From Centropus unirufus (taxonomy: Eukaryota; Chordata; Aves; Cuculiformes; Centropidae), in NCBI GenBank assembly GCA_013397695.1, contig VYZI01000491.1:103037-167036 (forward strand): a stretch of 64,000 bases of DNA, given 5' to 3'. Shown piece after piece: positions 48,660 through 62,182 of this stretch (its first letter is position 1; each line of letters starts with the position of its first letter). A model generated the notes under the pieces. It did not search any database and was not told the origin of the DNA. It saw only the letters and a program-made list of their open reading frames with translations. The translations under genes and the position numbers were made by a program.

Positions 48660-49180
48660 GGAAGGACTACATCAGGAGTATCTGGAGTCCTGTATTCAAC
48701 TCTGGAGTCCTCAGAACAGGAAGGACATGGAGCTGTCAGAGCAAATCCAGAAAAGGCCACAGAGGTGATGCGAGGGCTGAGGCACCTCCCATATGAGGCC
48801 AGGCTGGGGTTGTTCAGCCTGGAGAAGAGAAGGCAGCAGGGAGACCTTAGAGCAGCTTCCAGTGCTGGAAGGGGCTCCAGGAAAGCTGGGGAGGGGCTTT
48901 ATACAAGGGCATGGAGTGATGGGATGAGGGGGAATGGCTTTAAATTTGGAAGGGGGTAGATGAAACTTTAGGAAGAAATTCTTCACACTCAGGGTGGGGA
49001 GGCCCTGGCCCAGGTTGCCCAGAGCAGTGGTGGCTGCCCCATCCCTGGAGGTGTTGAAGGCCCGGTTGGATGGGGCTTGGAGCCCCCTGATCCAGTGGGA
49101 GGTGTCCCTGCCCATGGCAGGGGGTGGAACTGGGTGGTCTTTAAGGACCCATCCAACCCAAACCATTCCATGATTCTAAG
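48660..49180 (+). mobile_element. CR1 LINE 3' fragment with ORF2 end
   Basis: TCTGGAGTCCTCAGAACAGG, CACCTCCCATATGAGGCCAG, CAGGTTGCCCAGAGCAGTGG and a tail CAAACCATTCCATGATTCTA. Translation on the + strand gives RGLRHLPYEARLGLFSLEKR, the end of ORF2. Young type; it pairs well in inverted orientation with the copy at 46998. Confidence 0.9.
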
Positions 49181-52100
49181 GGCTCGTTCCCACCCAACTC
49201 ATTGTGGTTGTTTGCCCTGGAAGGGGAGAAGCTGCTGGGAAGGATGCGCAGGATGTATGGAAGAAGAGGAGGGATGAAAATGTGGATATTCATCTCGGTG
49301 AATGTACTACAATTCTTGAGGTTCCTCTCTCTGTTCATGGGGAAGTACCTTTGAAGGAGAAAGGGCGAAACGTAGCATCCAAGCCACCAGACCATGCTCA
49401 CCTGGCTCTCTCTTCAGCACATGGCAATGTACTTGCAGGCAATAACTTGGTCAGAAGTGATGGATCAAGGGTTTCTCTCCTTTTTTCCTTATTTTGTTTA
49501 TGTTTGCATTGGATGCTGTCATCCTCTTTTAGAGGAGGAAAAGTAACTTGGCATCAGAGTGAAAACTCAGAGGTTGTGGTTTCTCTGCCCAGGTCTGCCA
49601 AGGATTTCCAGGCAGGGCTGGTGGTAGAGAGCTTATTTTACAACAGTGCCTGAAGCGATATCCCTTCAAGAATTAACTGGGTAAGGGGAGCAAAGATGCC
49701 CTGGCAGGAAAGCATGGAAAACATCCAACTCTGAGGAGCTTAATGGGAAGTTATTAGCCTGAATATCCTCCTTATTGTGGAGGCTGGACTGCCTTATCAT
49801 CCTGACAGCCTCGAGTAATTGATGTCCCTTCAGAAGGGAGCTGAGCTGAGGTTTTGTGGTTCTGTGGGAGGCTTTGCTCTGCCTGACCTTCCCGCCGAGG
49901 AGCAGCTGGGGCTTGTAACAGCATTGGTGAGCTCCAGGACATGGGACACTGGATGAGAGCCCGGAGACATGGGCAGAAAGGGAGAGCAGAGGATACACAG
50001 AGAACAACCAAAGATATCGATGGTTTGTGGTGGCTTTCAGAGCTGGGGTTGTCACTGTGTCCTGTGTTGAAGCCTGTGCTCAAGTCAGGGCAGGAGGGAG
50101 CGTTTTGGCATCAGTGGTGATTCCAGAGGCTGGGGCGCAGCCCGTGGTGCTTCTTACCTTACAAAAATCAATGCTGTGATGGAGCTCACCGCCCTGGGAA
50201 ATGTAGAGCCTGGCTGAGGATGAGTTGATTGCAGGTTAAAGAATATGTGCAGTTACCGTAGGTAAGGGAATGTAACCCTGCCTGGTACCGAGATGCCGAG
50301 CGCAGCTGGAGAGGGCAGGCAGGGGGCTGGTTCAGTGGCTGCTGAGGAATTCTGTACAAAGAGTTTCATAGACTTGTGCAGAAATGGCCAAGATTCGTGT
50401 CTGTTCCTGTAGAGCTTCCACAGGCTTAGGGTTTGTTTTTGTGGAAGGAAACAAAGTTGAATTAAAGACCTCAACTTTTAACTCTTTCTGTGCCCATACG
50501 AGTCCTCATCAGACTATTCTGTCGTGTGTGTGTTTTTTCCTGAACTTTCTTGAAATACGCAGTAGCAATCAAGGCAATTAACTGTAATTGCAGAGAGACT
50601 ACCTTGTGAAGGCGGGACGCAGAACTAGGCAGGTAATTACAATGAGTTATAAATGGGGGGTTATTTCCATCAGGAGTGATGTACAGGGATTCAGCTGTCA
50701 GAGCCCTGAACTGGTGGTTGAAGGGAAGGACAGTTGCCTGGCGGTCATTCCTCCAAGATCCCTACAAGCCTGGGCACCTCTGGTGCTCCTCGGCTTCCTC
50801 TGTAACATGGAGAGTGCGTCCTCACCATCTCAGGATGATTAGCAAGCTGTTAGGATGTTTAAGAGCGCGCCGCTATCTTCAAATAAAATACAAGAGATGA
50901 TTTAATTAGGCACATCTGAAGAGACATGGACTTTTCAGGGGAAGCTGTTAGATCCAATATCTGACTCAAGTGATGCCTTGCTGGCATCCTGCTGGCTGGC
51001 GGCTGTAGGCGGCTGCTGAGCAGCTCAGGGTGGTCTAACGGGGAGTAGCTGTGCGCAATGAGGGAGCCAGACTCAAAGCTGATCCGTGCTGTTGATCTGA
51101 CCAGTGGCTTCTTCCTGTTTACAATGCCCCGATCCCCTTGTAGCTGTAGAAGTGTTGCCGGCCTTGTTGATTTATGGGAAGAAAATATGCATTTTGGGTC
51201 TTCTCTTGGAGAATTCATAAGGCAGAACGATGTGAACTACCTCTCCATCACTGTGTCTGACCCAGGCATCTGTAGAAGGGCCAACAGCTCCTACATCTCC
51301 ATGCTGGGCTTCTCTAGGGTCAATGAGTTACTACAAGAACCTCAAGTTACCCTGCTGGCACTTCTCCCTGGAGAGGCACTTTGTAGACATCGTTCTCTGC
51401 TCTGAAATGATTTTTTTAAACTGGATTTGAAAATCTTGTTATGAATAAAGGAGGACGCCTTTCCCGTAGTAGCAACAAGCATCCTGAGAGAGCACTCATT
51501 AAGGCAAGCCGCTTTGAGGAGTGGTGTAGTTGGTCTCGTTTCCATAGACAAGGTACTTTGGTGGCAGGACATCTTGTGAGTTGCGTAGATTTCCTGGCCC
51601 TGCTCTCCCCAGAGAGGCTTAAAACTTTTAGTGTCCTCTTGCTTGGATGTACTTAGCAACAAAGAGGTTTAAATTATTTAAAGATACAGGAAGATATGAA
51701 AGCCATTAGGAAGGGACCTGGTGCCCCCCGGAGATACTACAGTCTTCTCCACACTTAGGCAGCTTGTAGGGCCATTGGCAAACACCGGCAGAACTGAGAG
51801 GAGAGGATGCTTGTGGGATGAAGCAAAGATGATAACTGCCTTGGTCTAAAGTTTGAGTTGGTTCTTAAGCGGCCCTGGATTGGAATCAGTTGTCTGCATG
51901 CAATGAGGGGCAGCTTGGTATAGACCTAGAAAAGCAAAGCCCAAGCAAAGCAAGTTGATCCTAGAAGAGAAGCCTGGGGTGTTAGCCAGCCCTGTTGCTC
52001 CAGCTCTAGGTTCTCTGCAGAGGGTCAAGGCTTGATAATTTTTATTGCTCCTCCACTGGGCATAGGACTTGATTCCCAAGGGCAGTCCGTTCAGCGCCTT

Positions 52101-53499
52101 TAGGGATGTGATGCGCAGTGAGGGTCTTCCTTTTCGGCTTCTCCTTTGGAGGAGAATTGAGCCTGTGTGATACACCCGCGCCAGAAGGAGATAGTCTCAG
52201 CTGAACGCCTTTCTTGTGCTCCGTTGACACATCATCCTCCTAAGAGCCTGAATTTATGTGATGCCTGCTAAACTGCGGAGGAATCTACAACCTCGTGCGG
52301 AGCAAGGCATGAGATCCTGTCAGGTTTGTATAGGCAAATGCAGGGCTGTGATGTACCGGGAAAGGACTCCTGCTCTGTTTTACACGCTGAAATCCATTTT
52401 AACAAGACAGACAGCAGGTCAGGACAATGGTAGCCTTTCCTTTTGCTTCTCGGGGTTTCGTGGAGTTTGTTTCTATTCACGCAGCTTTTAGTTAGGATCA
52501 GAAAGGACTACGGCTGCCGTGTCTTCCCTTCTGATCACCTGGGCGTTCACCCTGGGGAAACAAGGTTTAAACCTAGCACCCACTTGGTCACCAGGTCCTG
52601 CTGGCACAGAGGGCTTTGCGTGTGACACAGCTCCATCTGTGATACTTGTCACCATTTTGCTGTGATTAAAGCTAGCCAACTAAATGGCTTCTTTTTTGTT
52701 TTACTAGGGAGGGCTGGCTTAAAGGAAAGTCTTTCAGGAAGCTGTTTCATGCGCAGGGGAGAATTTCTGATCAGAGAGAGATCTCGGTGCTTTATGATGA
52801 GGTTAATCTCACCTACTTCAGCCCTATAAAAGTTAGTCATGTAATCAGGCTCTGCAGGGATTTAGAGGAGCAAGCAGCTCGTCTTTCGAAGGGTATCTGT
52901 GACAGTTTAGAGATGCCCTTCTTGAAGAGTAGAACAGGCTGATAGCTGGGCTACAGGTGACTGTGCACCTGGGGATGGCTGAGATGGAGTCCTTCCCAAC
53001 CCCTCTGCACAGCATGGGTTTAAGAGTGATCTGACCCCAAGGAAATGCTACTTCAGAGAACCAGGGGATTTTTGGGCAGCCTGCCTTCCAGGCTGACCAA
53101 AGGGAAGCCTGGCTGCTGTGGCAGAGCTTGCTGTATCTTCCACCCAAGCTGTAATTAGCTCAATCACAAATCCGGCGGCTGTGATTTAAAACCCTGCGTT
53201 AATGTGTATTCTCCACGGAACACATTGGGTTTGCTGTTTGCATGAACATGGTGGTAGTTCACGCTGCTACAATAAGCCCTGTCATTTAGACAAGACTAAA
53301 CTGAAAGTTTTTTGACCACTTTCCACATTTCAGATAGCTGCTTTTTGTTTCTCCTGGCAAAGAAGGTACTTTTACCATCTTCCAGCTTTTACCATTGTTC
53401 TTCTTTAAGTTTGTTCTTCGTGTTTTCCTGTTGACTATCCTACCTTGCTGTATCCGGGGCATCAGATTGTTAAATACTGGGATTTCTGCCATGGAGGTG
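49181..53499. other. Intron sequence, unexplained
   Basis: No CR1 is seen in 4.3 kb. The part from about 50880 to 52870 has several medium open frames on both strands without recognisable domains. It could hold a degraded element of another class, but I see no terminal repeats. Confidence 0.45.
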
Positions 53500-53855
53500 G
53501 TCACGTTACTTGGTCTGTTTGGCTTGGAGAAGGAGAGACCTCGTCACACTGTGCAGCTTCTGCTCACAAGCAGGAGGAGCAGGCACTGAGCTCTTCTCCC
53601 TGGCCCAAGGGACTGGCAGGAAGGCTCCAGGGGAGGGTTAGGATAGAAATTAGGAGAAGTTTCTCCCCCCAGAGGGTGGTGGAGCACTGGAACAGCTCCC
53701 AAGGAAGCAGTCACAGCCCCAAGCCTTACAATATTCCAGCGGCGTTTGGCCAGTGCCCTCAGCCCCACGGTGTGAATGTTGGGGTGTCCTGTGTGGGGAC
53801 AGGAGCTGGACTTAATGATCCTTGTGGGTCCCTTCCAATTCAGGACATTTTGTGT
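53500..53855 (+). mobile_element. CR1 LINE 3' fragment
   Basis: CCCCCAGAGGGTGGTGGAGC, CACTGGAACAGCTCCCAAGG and GATCCTTGTGGGTCCCTTCC. It has the same 3' type as the copies at 3428 and 8128, here on the + strand; the ATTCTATG tail has decayed to ATTTTGTG. Confidence 0.85.
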
Positions 53856-54554
53856 TTCACTAATGAGGAAAGCAGCTCATTTGTATATCAACTTTTGTCG
53901 TTGGATGCATCATGGTGGAAGGTGATGTGCAAAGAGCAAATGGGTTCAATTATCATTTTAATAGAAATGAAGGTATCACAGTCAGAATAGTACAGAGTAT
54001 GGAACTCCCTGTCTGGGCTGAAGACATGTGAAATGAGTACGGTGAGTGACCAGCAGGTCTTCTCCAATTGCAGAGTCTCTTCTTCACGCAGAGCAAGTAC
54101 ATTTGATTTATTACAACTGTGACTGAAAATTGTACTGGAGCAGTAGGAGAATTAAAAACATGCGTGGCATGTATATGATACAGAATAACTAATCTTGCTT
54201 GACATTTACTGTCAATCATAGGTAAGGAGAAGATAACTAACTCTGCCTCTCATGTTCTGTGGTCTACAGTCCTCAGTCATGAAGATAAATGTCAGGCATC
54301 AGCTGTCCTTCAGTAACCATATTCTGGCAGGCAAAAATGTTTCAACAAATTCTTAAGCTACAAGGTGAATCTTTGTAGAGCCCAGGTGATACATTCAAAA
54401 TCCTGGGGGCTTTGTGTGAAGAGGCTTTGATCCCAAAAGAGTGGGACCCAGAGTGTCTCTGCAGCAGGAGCTGCCGCAGTGGCCTTGGTGGCCACAGAGA
54501 TCTGGCCCATGAGCCACATGGGGTTTGGAGGAAGTCCTTGTGCTGCTATGATTT
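53856..54554. other. Intron sequence, unique
   Basis: Nothing recognisable. Confidence 0.55.
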
Positions 54555-54867
54555 CATAGAATCATGGAATGGTTTGGATTGTAAGGGAACTTAAAGCCCA
54601 TGCAGTTCCACCCCATGACATGAGCAGGGACACCTCCCACTGGATCAGGGGGCTCCAAGCCCCATCCAACCTGGCCTTGAACACCTCCAGGGATGGGGCA
54701 GCCCCCACTGCTCTGGGCAACCTGGGCCAGGGCCTCCCCACCCTCAAAGCAAGACATTCCTCTCTTAGATCTTATTTCTGTCTTGCCTCTATCAGCTTAA
54801 AACTGTCCCCCCACATCCCATTCCTGCACTCCCTGATCAAGAACCTCACCCCAGATTTCCTGTAGGC
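54555..54867 (-). mobile_element. CR1 LINE 3' fragment
   Basis: CATAGAATCATGGAATGGTT, then GGGACACCTCCCACTGGATC, CTCTGGGCAACCTGGGCCAG and CCTGCACTCCCTGATCAAGA. Young type, colinear with the copy at 46998. Confidence 0.88.
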
Positions 54868-57800
54868 CTCTGAAGTGTTTATGCCCTGCATGGATGGGCC
54901 TTTGTACTCAGTTGGGCGTGGGTTCCCTCTTCTCGTGTCAACCACATTGCGTTCCATATGCATTTTTATTGAAGCAGTAATAATGCCCTTTAGGCCAACT
55001 GAAATGATTTCCCAATTCATATCAGAGCTCTCTTGTTATTTAGGGAAAAAGGAAAGCGTTGGAAAAGATTGACAATAATGGCTTTTTATGTTTGCATGTG
55101 TCATTTGAAATGAGGGGGGACAAACACCCAGTTCTTGTGGTTTTAAAATTGAACCATTTAACTGAGTTGTTTTGGAAGGAATGTTAAGGGAAGGAGGTTC
55201 AAGATCTGTTGCCAAGGTGGGAAAAAATAATCTGGAGCTATGCTGAAGGAATATGGTTTTCTTCTGGGGGGTGGAGGAAGCATCTACCCAGCTGTATCCT
55301 CCACCCAAAAAGAGTCAGAGAAAAGACGTGAGGAGCAGAGGGGACAGAAACAGGGATGTGCCCCCATATTTAACAGCGCATGGAGGGAACACGGCTGCTA
55401 TCAGTGCCTGGGCATTTGGGGAAACTGCTTATTGACATTTACCAACGCTGTTTCTCTCCTCGAGGTGCCTACAAGGGCAGAGCTAGCATTACTATTATTA
55501 ATAATAAATAACAGTAGTACGGTAAAATGTGTACTTACGTATCCTGTGTCGTTGAGTGCATCTCCCCGTGCTTTACAGAGGAAGAAGTGTAAGCACATGT
55601 GAGAAGGGCAAATACGAGACAGGGAGGCAGCAGCTCATAGGGAGATGAGATGGGAGATTAGGAGTTTAATCTTCTTCCTCTTCTTGTCTTTTTTGTCTTG
55701 GCTTATAATTATAAATTATATCATTCTCAGTTAACCAGGATCCAGGTGCTCTTTAGGCCTCGCTGAGGCTGACCATTTCTGCATGCAGAGTAAGAGCAGG
55801 GTGAGTGAAAAACGAGAATAAAAGGTCGTGGAGCGTTGCTGTCATACAAAATCTGGTGGTGAGGGGGGAGAGAGAGCGGGGCTATCGCATTTCGAGCTAC
55901 AAATAGAGCCGTTAGCGTGCCATCAGATAGCTGCTGGACATCGATAGTGCTTTATCAGTGGGATAAAGATAAATGTGAAGATAAGAGAGCTGCTTTTTTT
56001 GCCTGGAAATCCACTTGTGGTTACCAAACAGGGTTTGTCTTCATGTTGATTTCTTCATTCTGCTCCTGTGGTAAATGCCAAGTCCTGAAATCTTATTTAT
56101 GGTGAAGCTAATGAAAAAACGTCCAACCGAGCCAACACTTCACCCAAAGGATATGAAGATATTCTGTGCTGTCTTAATTAAGTGAAGGTAGCGGGGAGAC
56201 TTTTGAAGCCACATGACAGTGTTTGGATGGCTAATTCTCTCCAGCATTGAATTAATAATTAGGAGCATTTAATAAGCAGGGTTAGGTGCCCCCCGAGTTA
56301 CGGTTTCAGCAAGATGCACTTCAGCTCAGTCTTTCAGCATGGTTTTCATAGTCTGACTCATATTTCCCAGCACTTCTCGGCAGCTGTGAGGGCACGAAAC
56401 TTTTTTAGATGGGAGATAAGCTTCTCGCTGTCATCACATGATTCAGGGAGCTGGCGCTTTAAGGGAAAGAGTGCTAAAAATAACCAGAATTGGTGACAAG
56501 ATAGTAGCAATTTTGGCTTTTTGTACCGTGAAGGGCTGGTTGCCAGCCCTACGGAAAGGAGTCAAGGGCTTCATTCTGCAGCATGGCTCCAAAATGTCAT
56601 TACTCCCACAATGATCTGAGGGTTAAAAAAAATCTAGGAATGGATAGAAAGGAGAAAAGATGGAATGGAAGTGAGAGCAAATAGTGAGAAGAATGGGAAA
56701 GGGTAAATATTGCAATGTAAAAAATAAAGAAAGTGGTAAGGGAAGGAGGGCACAGCAGGTCTTGGACTTGTGCCACACGGGCTAGGATGGTGTTAGAGGG
56801 AAACAAAAGGAGTGAGACAGAGTAAAAAGCACAAAGCCTTTAATTTGTAGGCAGAGACTGTTAAGAGAGAGAGGAGAGAAAAAAAAGGAGAAAGGTGATT
56901 TGGGTTCTTTTATTCATTACTAACCATAAAAGGCCCAGACTGTGTTGCCAGTGGCTTTAAAATCCAGGATCCTATTAAACCTTCCTTGATAGTAACTCAG
57001 CACTTGGAAATAGAGTTAAAGGAGCGTGTGTGGGTGGGAGGGGTGGGGGAGCTGCTGAATAGAGGGGAGACTTGGGGAAAAGACCTCCCCCTTCTTCTGA
57101 CAGTGTTTTTGCGGGATCAAGCAGCTCAGGTTGCCTGTTTGCCTGGAGAAGCCCAGTGGGACCAGCAACATCCCAGTGGCCCTTGCAAAGGAATCACCCC
57201 AGCTGCATCTCCCTGGAAAAGGGCGCTGCCCCCTATTCCCAGGTATTAAATCAGGATTTATGCCTACTGCTCACAAACCAGCTGCAGCTCAGGGGAGGCT
57301 GTGCTGAATTCGAGATGAGATGGGAGAGATCAGCAGATAAATGCGATGGATAAAGCCAGCAGCGAAAGGTTCTTTGGATTAATTCCCTTTATGATAAATC
57401 GCAGGCGTGTTGGTGTCTGGTTTGAGGTTCACACCAGGGTAAGGAGAGGCACTGGCTGTGCTGGCTGGCCACTTTGCAGCCAAGCAGGATAATTTCCAGG
57501 CAGTTCCTAAGTGGGACTGGGAGAATCTGTGGGAAATGGTTGATTTCAACCCCTTTGCCTCCAACGTCACCTTGTCCTTCCCCATGGAGCTGCTGCATCC
57601 ATCTCATTGCTGGCCTGCGAACCCTGCCTCATGTCCAGCTCAGGAGAGAGCTGTAATTAAAAGAGCTGTTCCCCGAGACCCAACGATGTATTGATTTTGT
57701 GTGTGTGTCTGTGCGGGTGTGTGCTCCATTCTCCTCAGGGGAAATAGAAGAGACCGTTCATTTTTAAGCGAGGCTTGGACGTGACACACAGGTCCGTGTT

Positions 57801-60800
57801 GTACCATGTCCTCTAGTCCCTGTGACACGTGCAGAGCAGGGGAGCAAGGTGAGGAAATAGCTCCCTGGGGATGTGCTCACCATGCAGCCGAGAGGCATCT
57901 GAACCTCCTGAGGATTTCCCTTCCCTGCTAGAGTTTTGCTTTAGAAAAACAGTGGCTGAAATTCAGAGATGCTTGCTCAACACCTTATACATAGGATGCC
58001 TGGGGCAGGGAGCCACGGGTTTGGGGAGCCTCTGCAGCCCTAATAAAGATGTTTTTTTGGCTGGGAAAAAGGAGGAGAAAGGAGGAGAAAGAAACAGGGG
58101 TGCTCTCTCCTTCTTTGAGCATCTATCCCCTGAGCTGACCCAGGGTAAATAGAGAGGCACAGGGAGCTGCTGTGGTTTGCTCCGGTTCGTGAAGTGGGTA
58201 ATCAGCCTTTTTTTATGAAGTCCGACTCCAACCTCTTTGAATTTCACCCCATGTTCTCCCTGTTGCAGAATAGAAACGGCTGATAAAGGTCTTATCTGGC
58301 TGCTGTGCTTGAGGGAATCGGTGCTGCTGGAGGAGCGTGGCTGTGACCAAAGCCTCATTGGGGATGCAGTGCGCCGTGCATGGTGGGGGAATGGAGACCA
58401 GAGCAGGAGCAGAGCACAGGGGGACAACCAGAGGGGCATTGCTGAAGTAGCTAAGAGGGGATGGTACAGGAAAATGCATTTTGGGATGAGCCGCTTTTCC
58501 TGTGGAGTTCGGGAATTGCTTTCTGCAGGTGTACACCTTCCTTTTTTTCCCCCACTGACACGACGTGTTTGCAGATTGTTTCTTTGTTTGCTTTAAAAGA
58601 TGACAAAATGCAAGATTAACCCAAAGAAATAAACGCTTCTGTCATCGTTTTCTCTTCCTAATGGAAATACAGAGGATCCTGCATAGTAGCTAATCAGTCA
58701 GTGGAGGAGTAAGATCATTAATGTGGCACAAATAATCATCTCAGTGACTTATCTGGGAGAGACTAGACAGTCTCATGCTTAGTGATACAAGAAGTGGAAG
58801 GAGATCCTGGCAGCTTTGCCATTTCAGTGGTGAGATGAGCATCAGGGTGGGTGGATTTGGGTATTCGGATGCCTGAAAAAAAAAACCCCTGTAGCAGTAA
58901 TACAGAGATCTTTGGGACTTCTCCCTCCTTAGAACTGTAAGGACAACCAAAAGAAAAGCTCCAGTCCACAAGGTCTCACCCTGAATCAGGCATTTCTGAA
59001 GGGGCTGAAAGGGGGGGAAGGAATCTCATTAGCCACCCTTTGAAAGCTTAATTTCAGGCGAGCCTGCCAAAGCCGTGGTTGCCCCTCGGATAAGGAAGCA
59101 TTAGTGAGCTCCAGCGGCAGCATTCCATGTTCAGTGCCGAGCAGCCTTGGAGAATATCTTTAAGTATTATTTGAGGATTTGGCCTGCTGGAACCAGGCAA
59201 GCTACAACATCCAGATATTTTGTTGGACTTGGCAGGAGCGCCGTGCTCCTTGCAGAGGCGAAGGCTTTGTCCTTTGCTAAAGCTTGGACAAACTTCCATT
59301 AGGAATTAAGCGGAGTTCTCTGCATCCTGTCGGTCCCTTGTTTCAATCTCAGATGACTTCCTTCACATTTGCCCTGCTTATACCACGCACATCTGCAGAG
59401 GATCCGTTTTCCTAGAAAGCTTTGCGTCCATCTGCTCTATCGACTCCAGTAATGGAGTTAAGGCTCCCCTGCTTCCTGAGCCAGGACATAGAGATTATCC
59501 CTCTAATATAACTCAAGGAAACCCCTCTGCTCCCAGCTGGATCAAGCAGTTGCCGGGTGATAAAATCCACTCCAGAATCAAAAAACTGGTCAATCTGGCT
59601 TGAGATGTAGCGCCTGTGGTTGGAGGAGGGTTTAAATGGCTCCCCCAAAGTTGTCCTCATTTCCTCTCTATTTGGAGGATGAATGAGATTTTTCACTGTA
59701 GATGCTGGTGTTTTGCAGAGAGATTTGGGGAGGCGAATTGTCTTTTTTACATGAACTTATGGAACTGGTCTTCCAACTGGACAGATGTATAGAAGCTCTC
59801 TATGCCTTGCTTTAAGCATAAAACCTCTGCTTTTCCATCTGCTCTCATGTTGTTTCAGATGTTACGGGGATGGGATTCGGGGAAACCCCATGTACTGAGC
59901 TTTGAGGAGGGAGGGGAGCAAGGGAAAGCTCCCCTTTCCAAAGCCTGTACTGCAGCTATGAGTGATGCTGGTTGAGCGCTTCCCATCATATGTTCAGCAC
60001 AGAAAACATTCCATAGGAGCATCCTTTTTGTGATGTGGAAATCTTGCTCTCTAAAAAAGGCCCTCAAAAAAACCCATAACGAACTCAAAACAAGAAAAAA
60101 AAAAAACAGAAAAAAAAAAAAAAGGAAATACAAAACCATGGAGACAAAAGGAAAAGATATTGATTTTTAGTTTGGATCCTTCCAGAGAGGAGACTGCAAT
60201 CACGCAGTCCCTGTCTGTCTGCCTTACCCACTCCTTTCCCTCAGTAGTTTTTGAGCCCTTTGGCCAATCTCTACTCAATTTGACAGAAGCAAAGAGGTCT
60301 CAGAGATATTAAATTTCTATAAATTTCATTAAAATTGGTGGCTGGGTAGAAGGGACTGGCTATTACAGCAGCCCCATGAGACTGGGACTCTGGCATATGC
60401 AGAGCCTTTGTTAAACATCAAACAGAAGCTGAGGAGAAAGACTTTCTGTATGAGCAATTTCAGGTAAAAAAAACTCCTTTGACTGGCATTTGCACCTTCC
60501 CAGCCACCACAGACCTGGCTGTAGAGCTCTGGAAGGCCATGTTACATTTGTTCCACTCACTGTGGATGGCTTGTTCATTCAGAAATGAACTTGTAAGCCT
60601 TTGAAATAGGTCACGAGTGGGATGGAAGAAGCATACAGAACCTTGTTCGGCAGTCTCCACACCAGAATAAATTTCAGTCGTCGAGATTGCGCTGATTTCT
60701 CCCCTCCCCAGCATGCTTTGCCTTTTTACTTGGCTAAAAATGCTGAGCTTCAAATTGGGAATTGGTTCCGAGCAGAGCCCTGTGTGCCTGGTGGGGAGAG

Positions 60801-61510
60801 GGATGCGGAGGGGTGGGAGGAGGCAGCTGGGAAGGCCAACCAGAAGCTTCGTATTATTAAGATTTTTAGATATACAGTTTTGATAAAAGCTTGCAAGTAG
60901 CAAATTTGCTATCAAGCCTAATGTAGCATGGCAGATTTTGTCTGAGCTAGCAAAGGATCACATTTGCAGCTCCTCTGAGGCGGGGAAGTGGGCTCAATAG
61001 GCTATTTTCCACATCCATGCTCTGTTCCTTAAAAAAAAAAAAAAAAAATAAGGGAGGGGGGGTGAGCAGGGAGAAAGAAGGAAGGGAAAATAAAGACAAG
61101 TTCTCTTTTTTACCCTGATTTTGCATGTGTTGGCTATGAATGTTAATAGCCAATAACTTGCATGCTAAACGCAAGCTTTGCCACGGGATTTGTTTTTTGC
61201 TGGGTGTGCGGAATTGCTGAGGAACACTTACAGACAGATTGCAGTGTTTTGGCAAGGCTGGCATGTTACCGATCTGCTGGCATTTTCATTGCGACCCTTG
61301 TTTAGTGGAATTAATACCTCCGCATCTTTCTTGAGCGGGCTAAGGCTGCAAGGCGGCTCAGGCAGTGGAGGAAGGCAGCAACAGCGTGTTCAGGAATACC
61401 CACCAGGAGCTGGGTTTATTCTTTATTAGTGATGTTAATCAGCAGCTGATTTCTGCCATCTGAAGTTATATCTGAAGAAGGTCCTGCACATGGGTTACAA
61501 AAACCCTCTG
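54868..61510. other. Intron sequence, long CR1-free stretch
   Basis: Contains (ATT)n-like words at 55490-55515, a TG-rich microsatellite at 57699-57723, A-runs at 60094-60123 and 61030-61047, and an AT-rich unique piece at 56160-56290. No exon or RNA gene is recognised. Confidence 0.55.
57699..57723. repeat. TG-rich microsatellite
   Basis: Imperfect TG run with C interruptions. Confidence 0.8.
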
Positions 61511-62182
61511 GGCTTGGGGAACAGTGGCTGGAATGCTGTCTGGCGGAGAAGGAACTTGAGGTAATGGTCAACAACGGCTGAACATGAGCCAGGAGTGGCC
61601 CAGTTGGCCAAGAAAGCCAATGGCATCTTGGCCTGGATCAGAACCAGCGTGGCCAGCAGGAGGGAAGTCATCTTTCCCCTGCCCTCAGCTCTGGTGAGGC
61701 TGCACCTCAAATCCTGGGTTCAGTTCTGGGCCCCTCACTCCAAGCACTCATTGAGGGACTGGAGTGTGTCCAGAGAAGGGAACAGAGCTGGGAAAGAGGC
61801 TGGAGCACAGAGGTTCTGAGAGTGGCTGAGGGCCCTAGGGCTGTTTAGCCTGGAGGAGGCTGAGGGGAGACCTCATCACTCTTGTGAGGCTTCCAGAAAG
61901 CAGAGAAGTGGGTGCTGGTCTTTTCTCCAAAGTAATGAGTGATAGGATGAGAGGAAATGGCCTCAAGTTGCACCAGGTTTAGATTGGGCATTAGGAAAAA
62001 TATCTTCATTGAAAGGATTCTCAGGCCCTGGCAGAGGCTGCATAGGGTGGTTCTGGAGTCACCATCCCTGGAGGGATTTAAAAAACAGGTAGATGAGTTG
62101 CTCAGGGGTGGTTTAGTAATGGACAGGTAGGGTTAATCCCAGTGATCTCAATGGTCTTTTCCAATCAAACGATTCTATGATT
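61511..62182 (+). mobile_element. CR1 LINE fragment with ORF2 C-terminal remnant
   Basis: Starts within ORF2 (translation gives [20 protein letters not shown] in frame with the family) and runs through CTTGGCCTGGATCAGAACCA to a tail GATTCTATGATT. A TGA soon after the start of the fragment and later indels show that it is dead. Older type; it contains the junction sequence of the nested copy at 6759. Confidence 0.88.

Noticed and set aside
51058..51405. 115-codon frame in the unexplained intron stretch
   Set aside because: I could not match it to any family. It is too short to support without homology.
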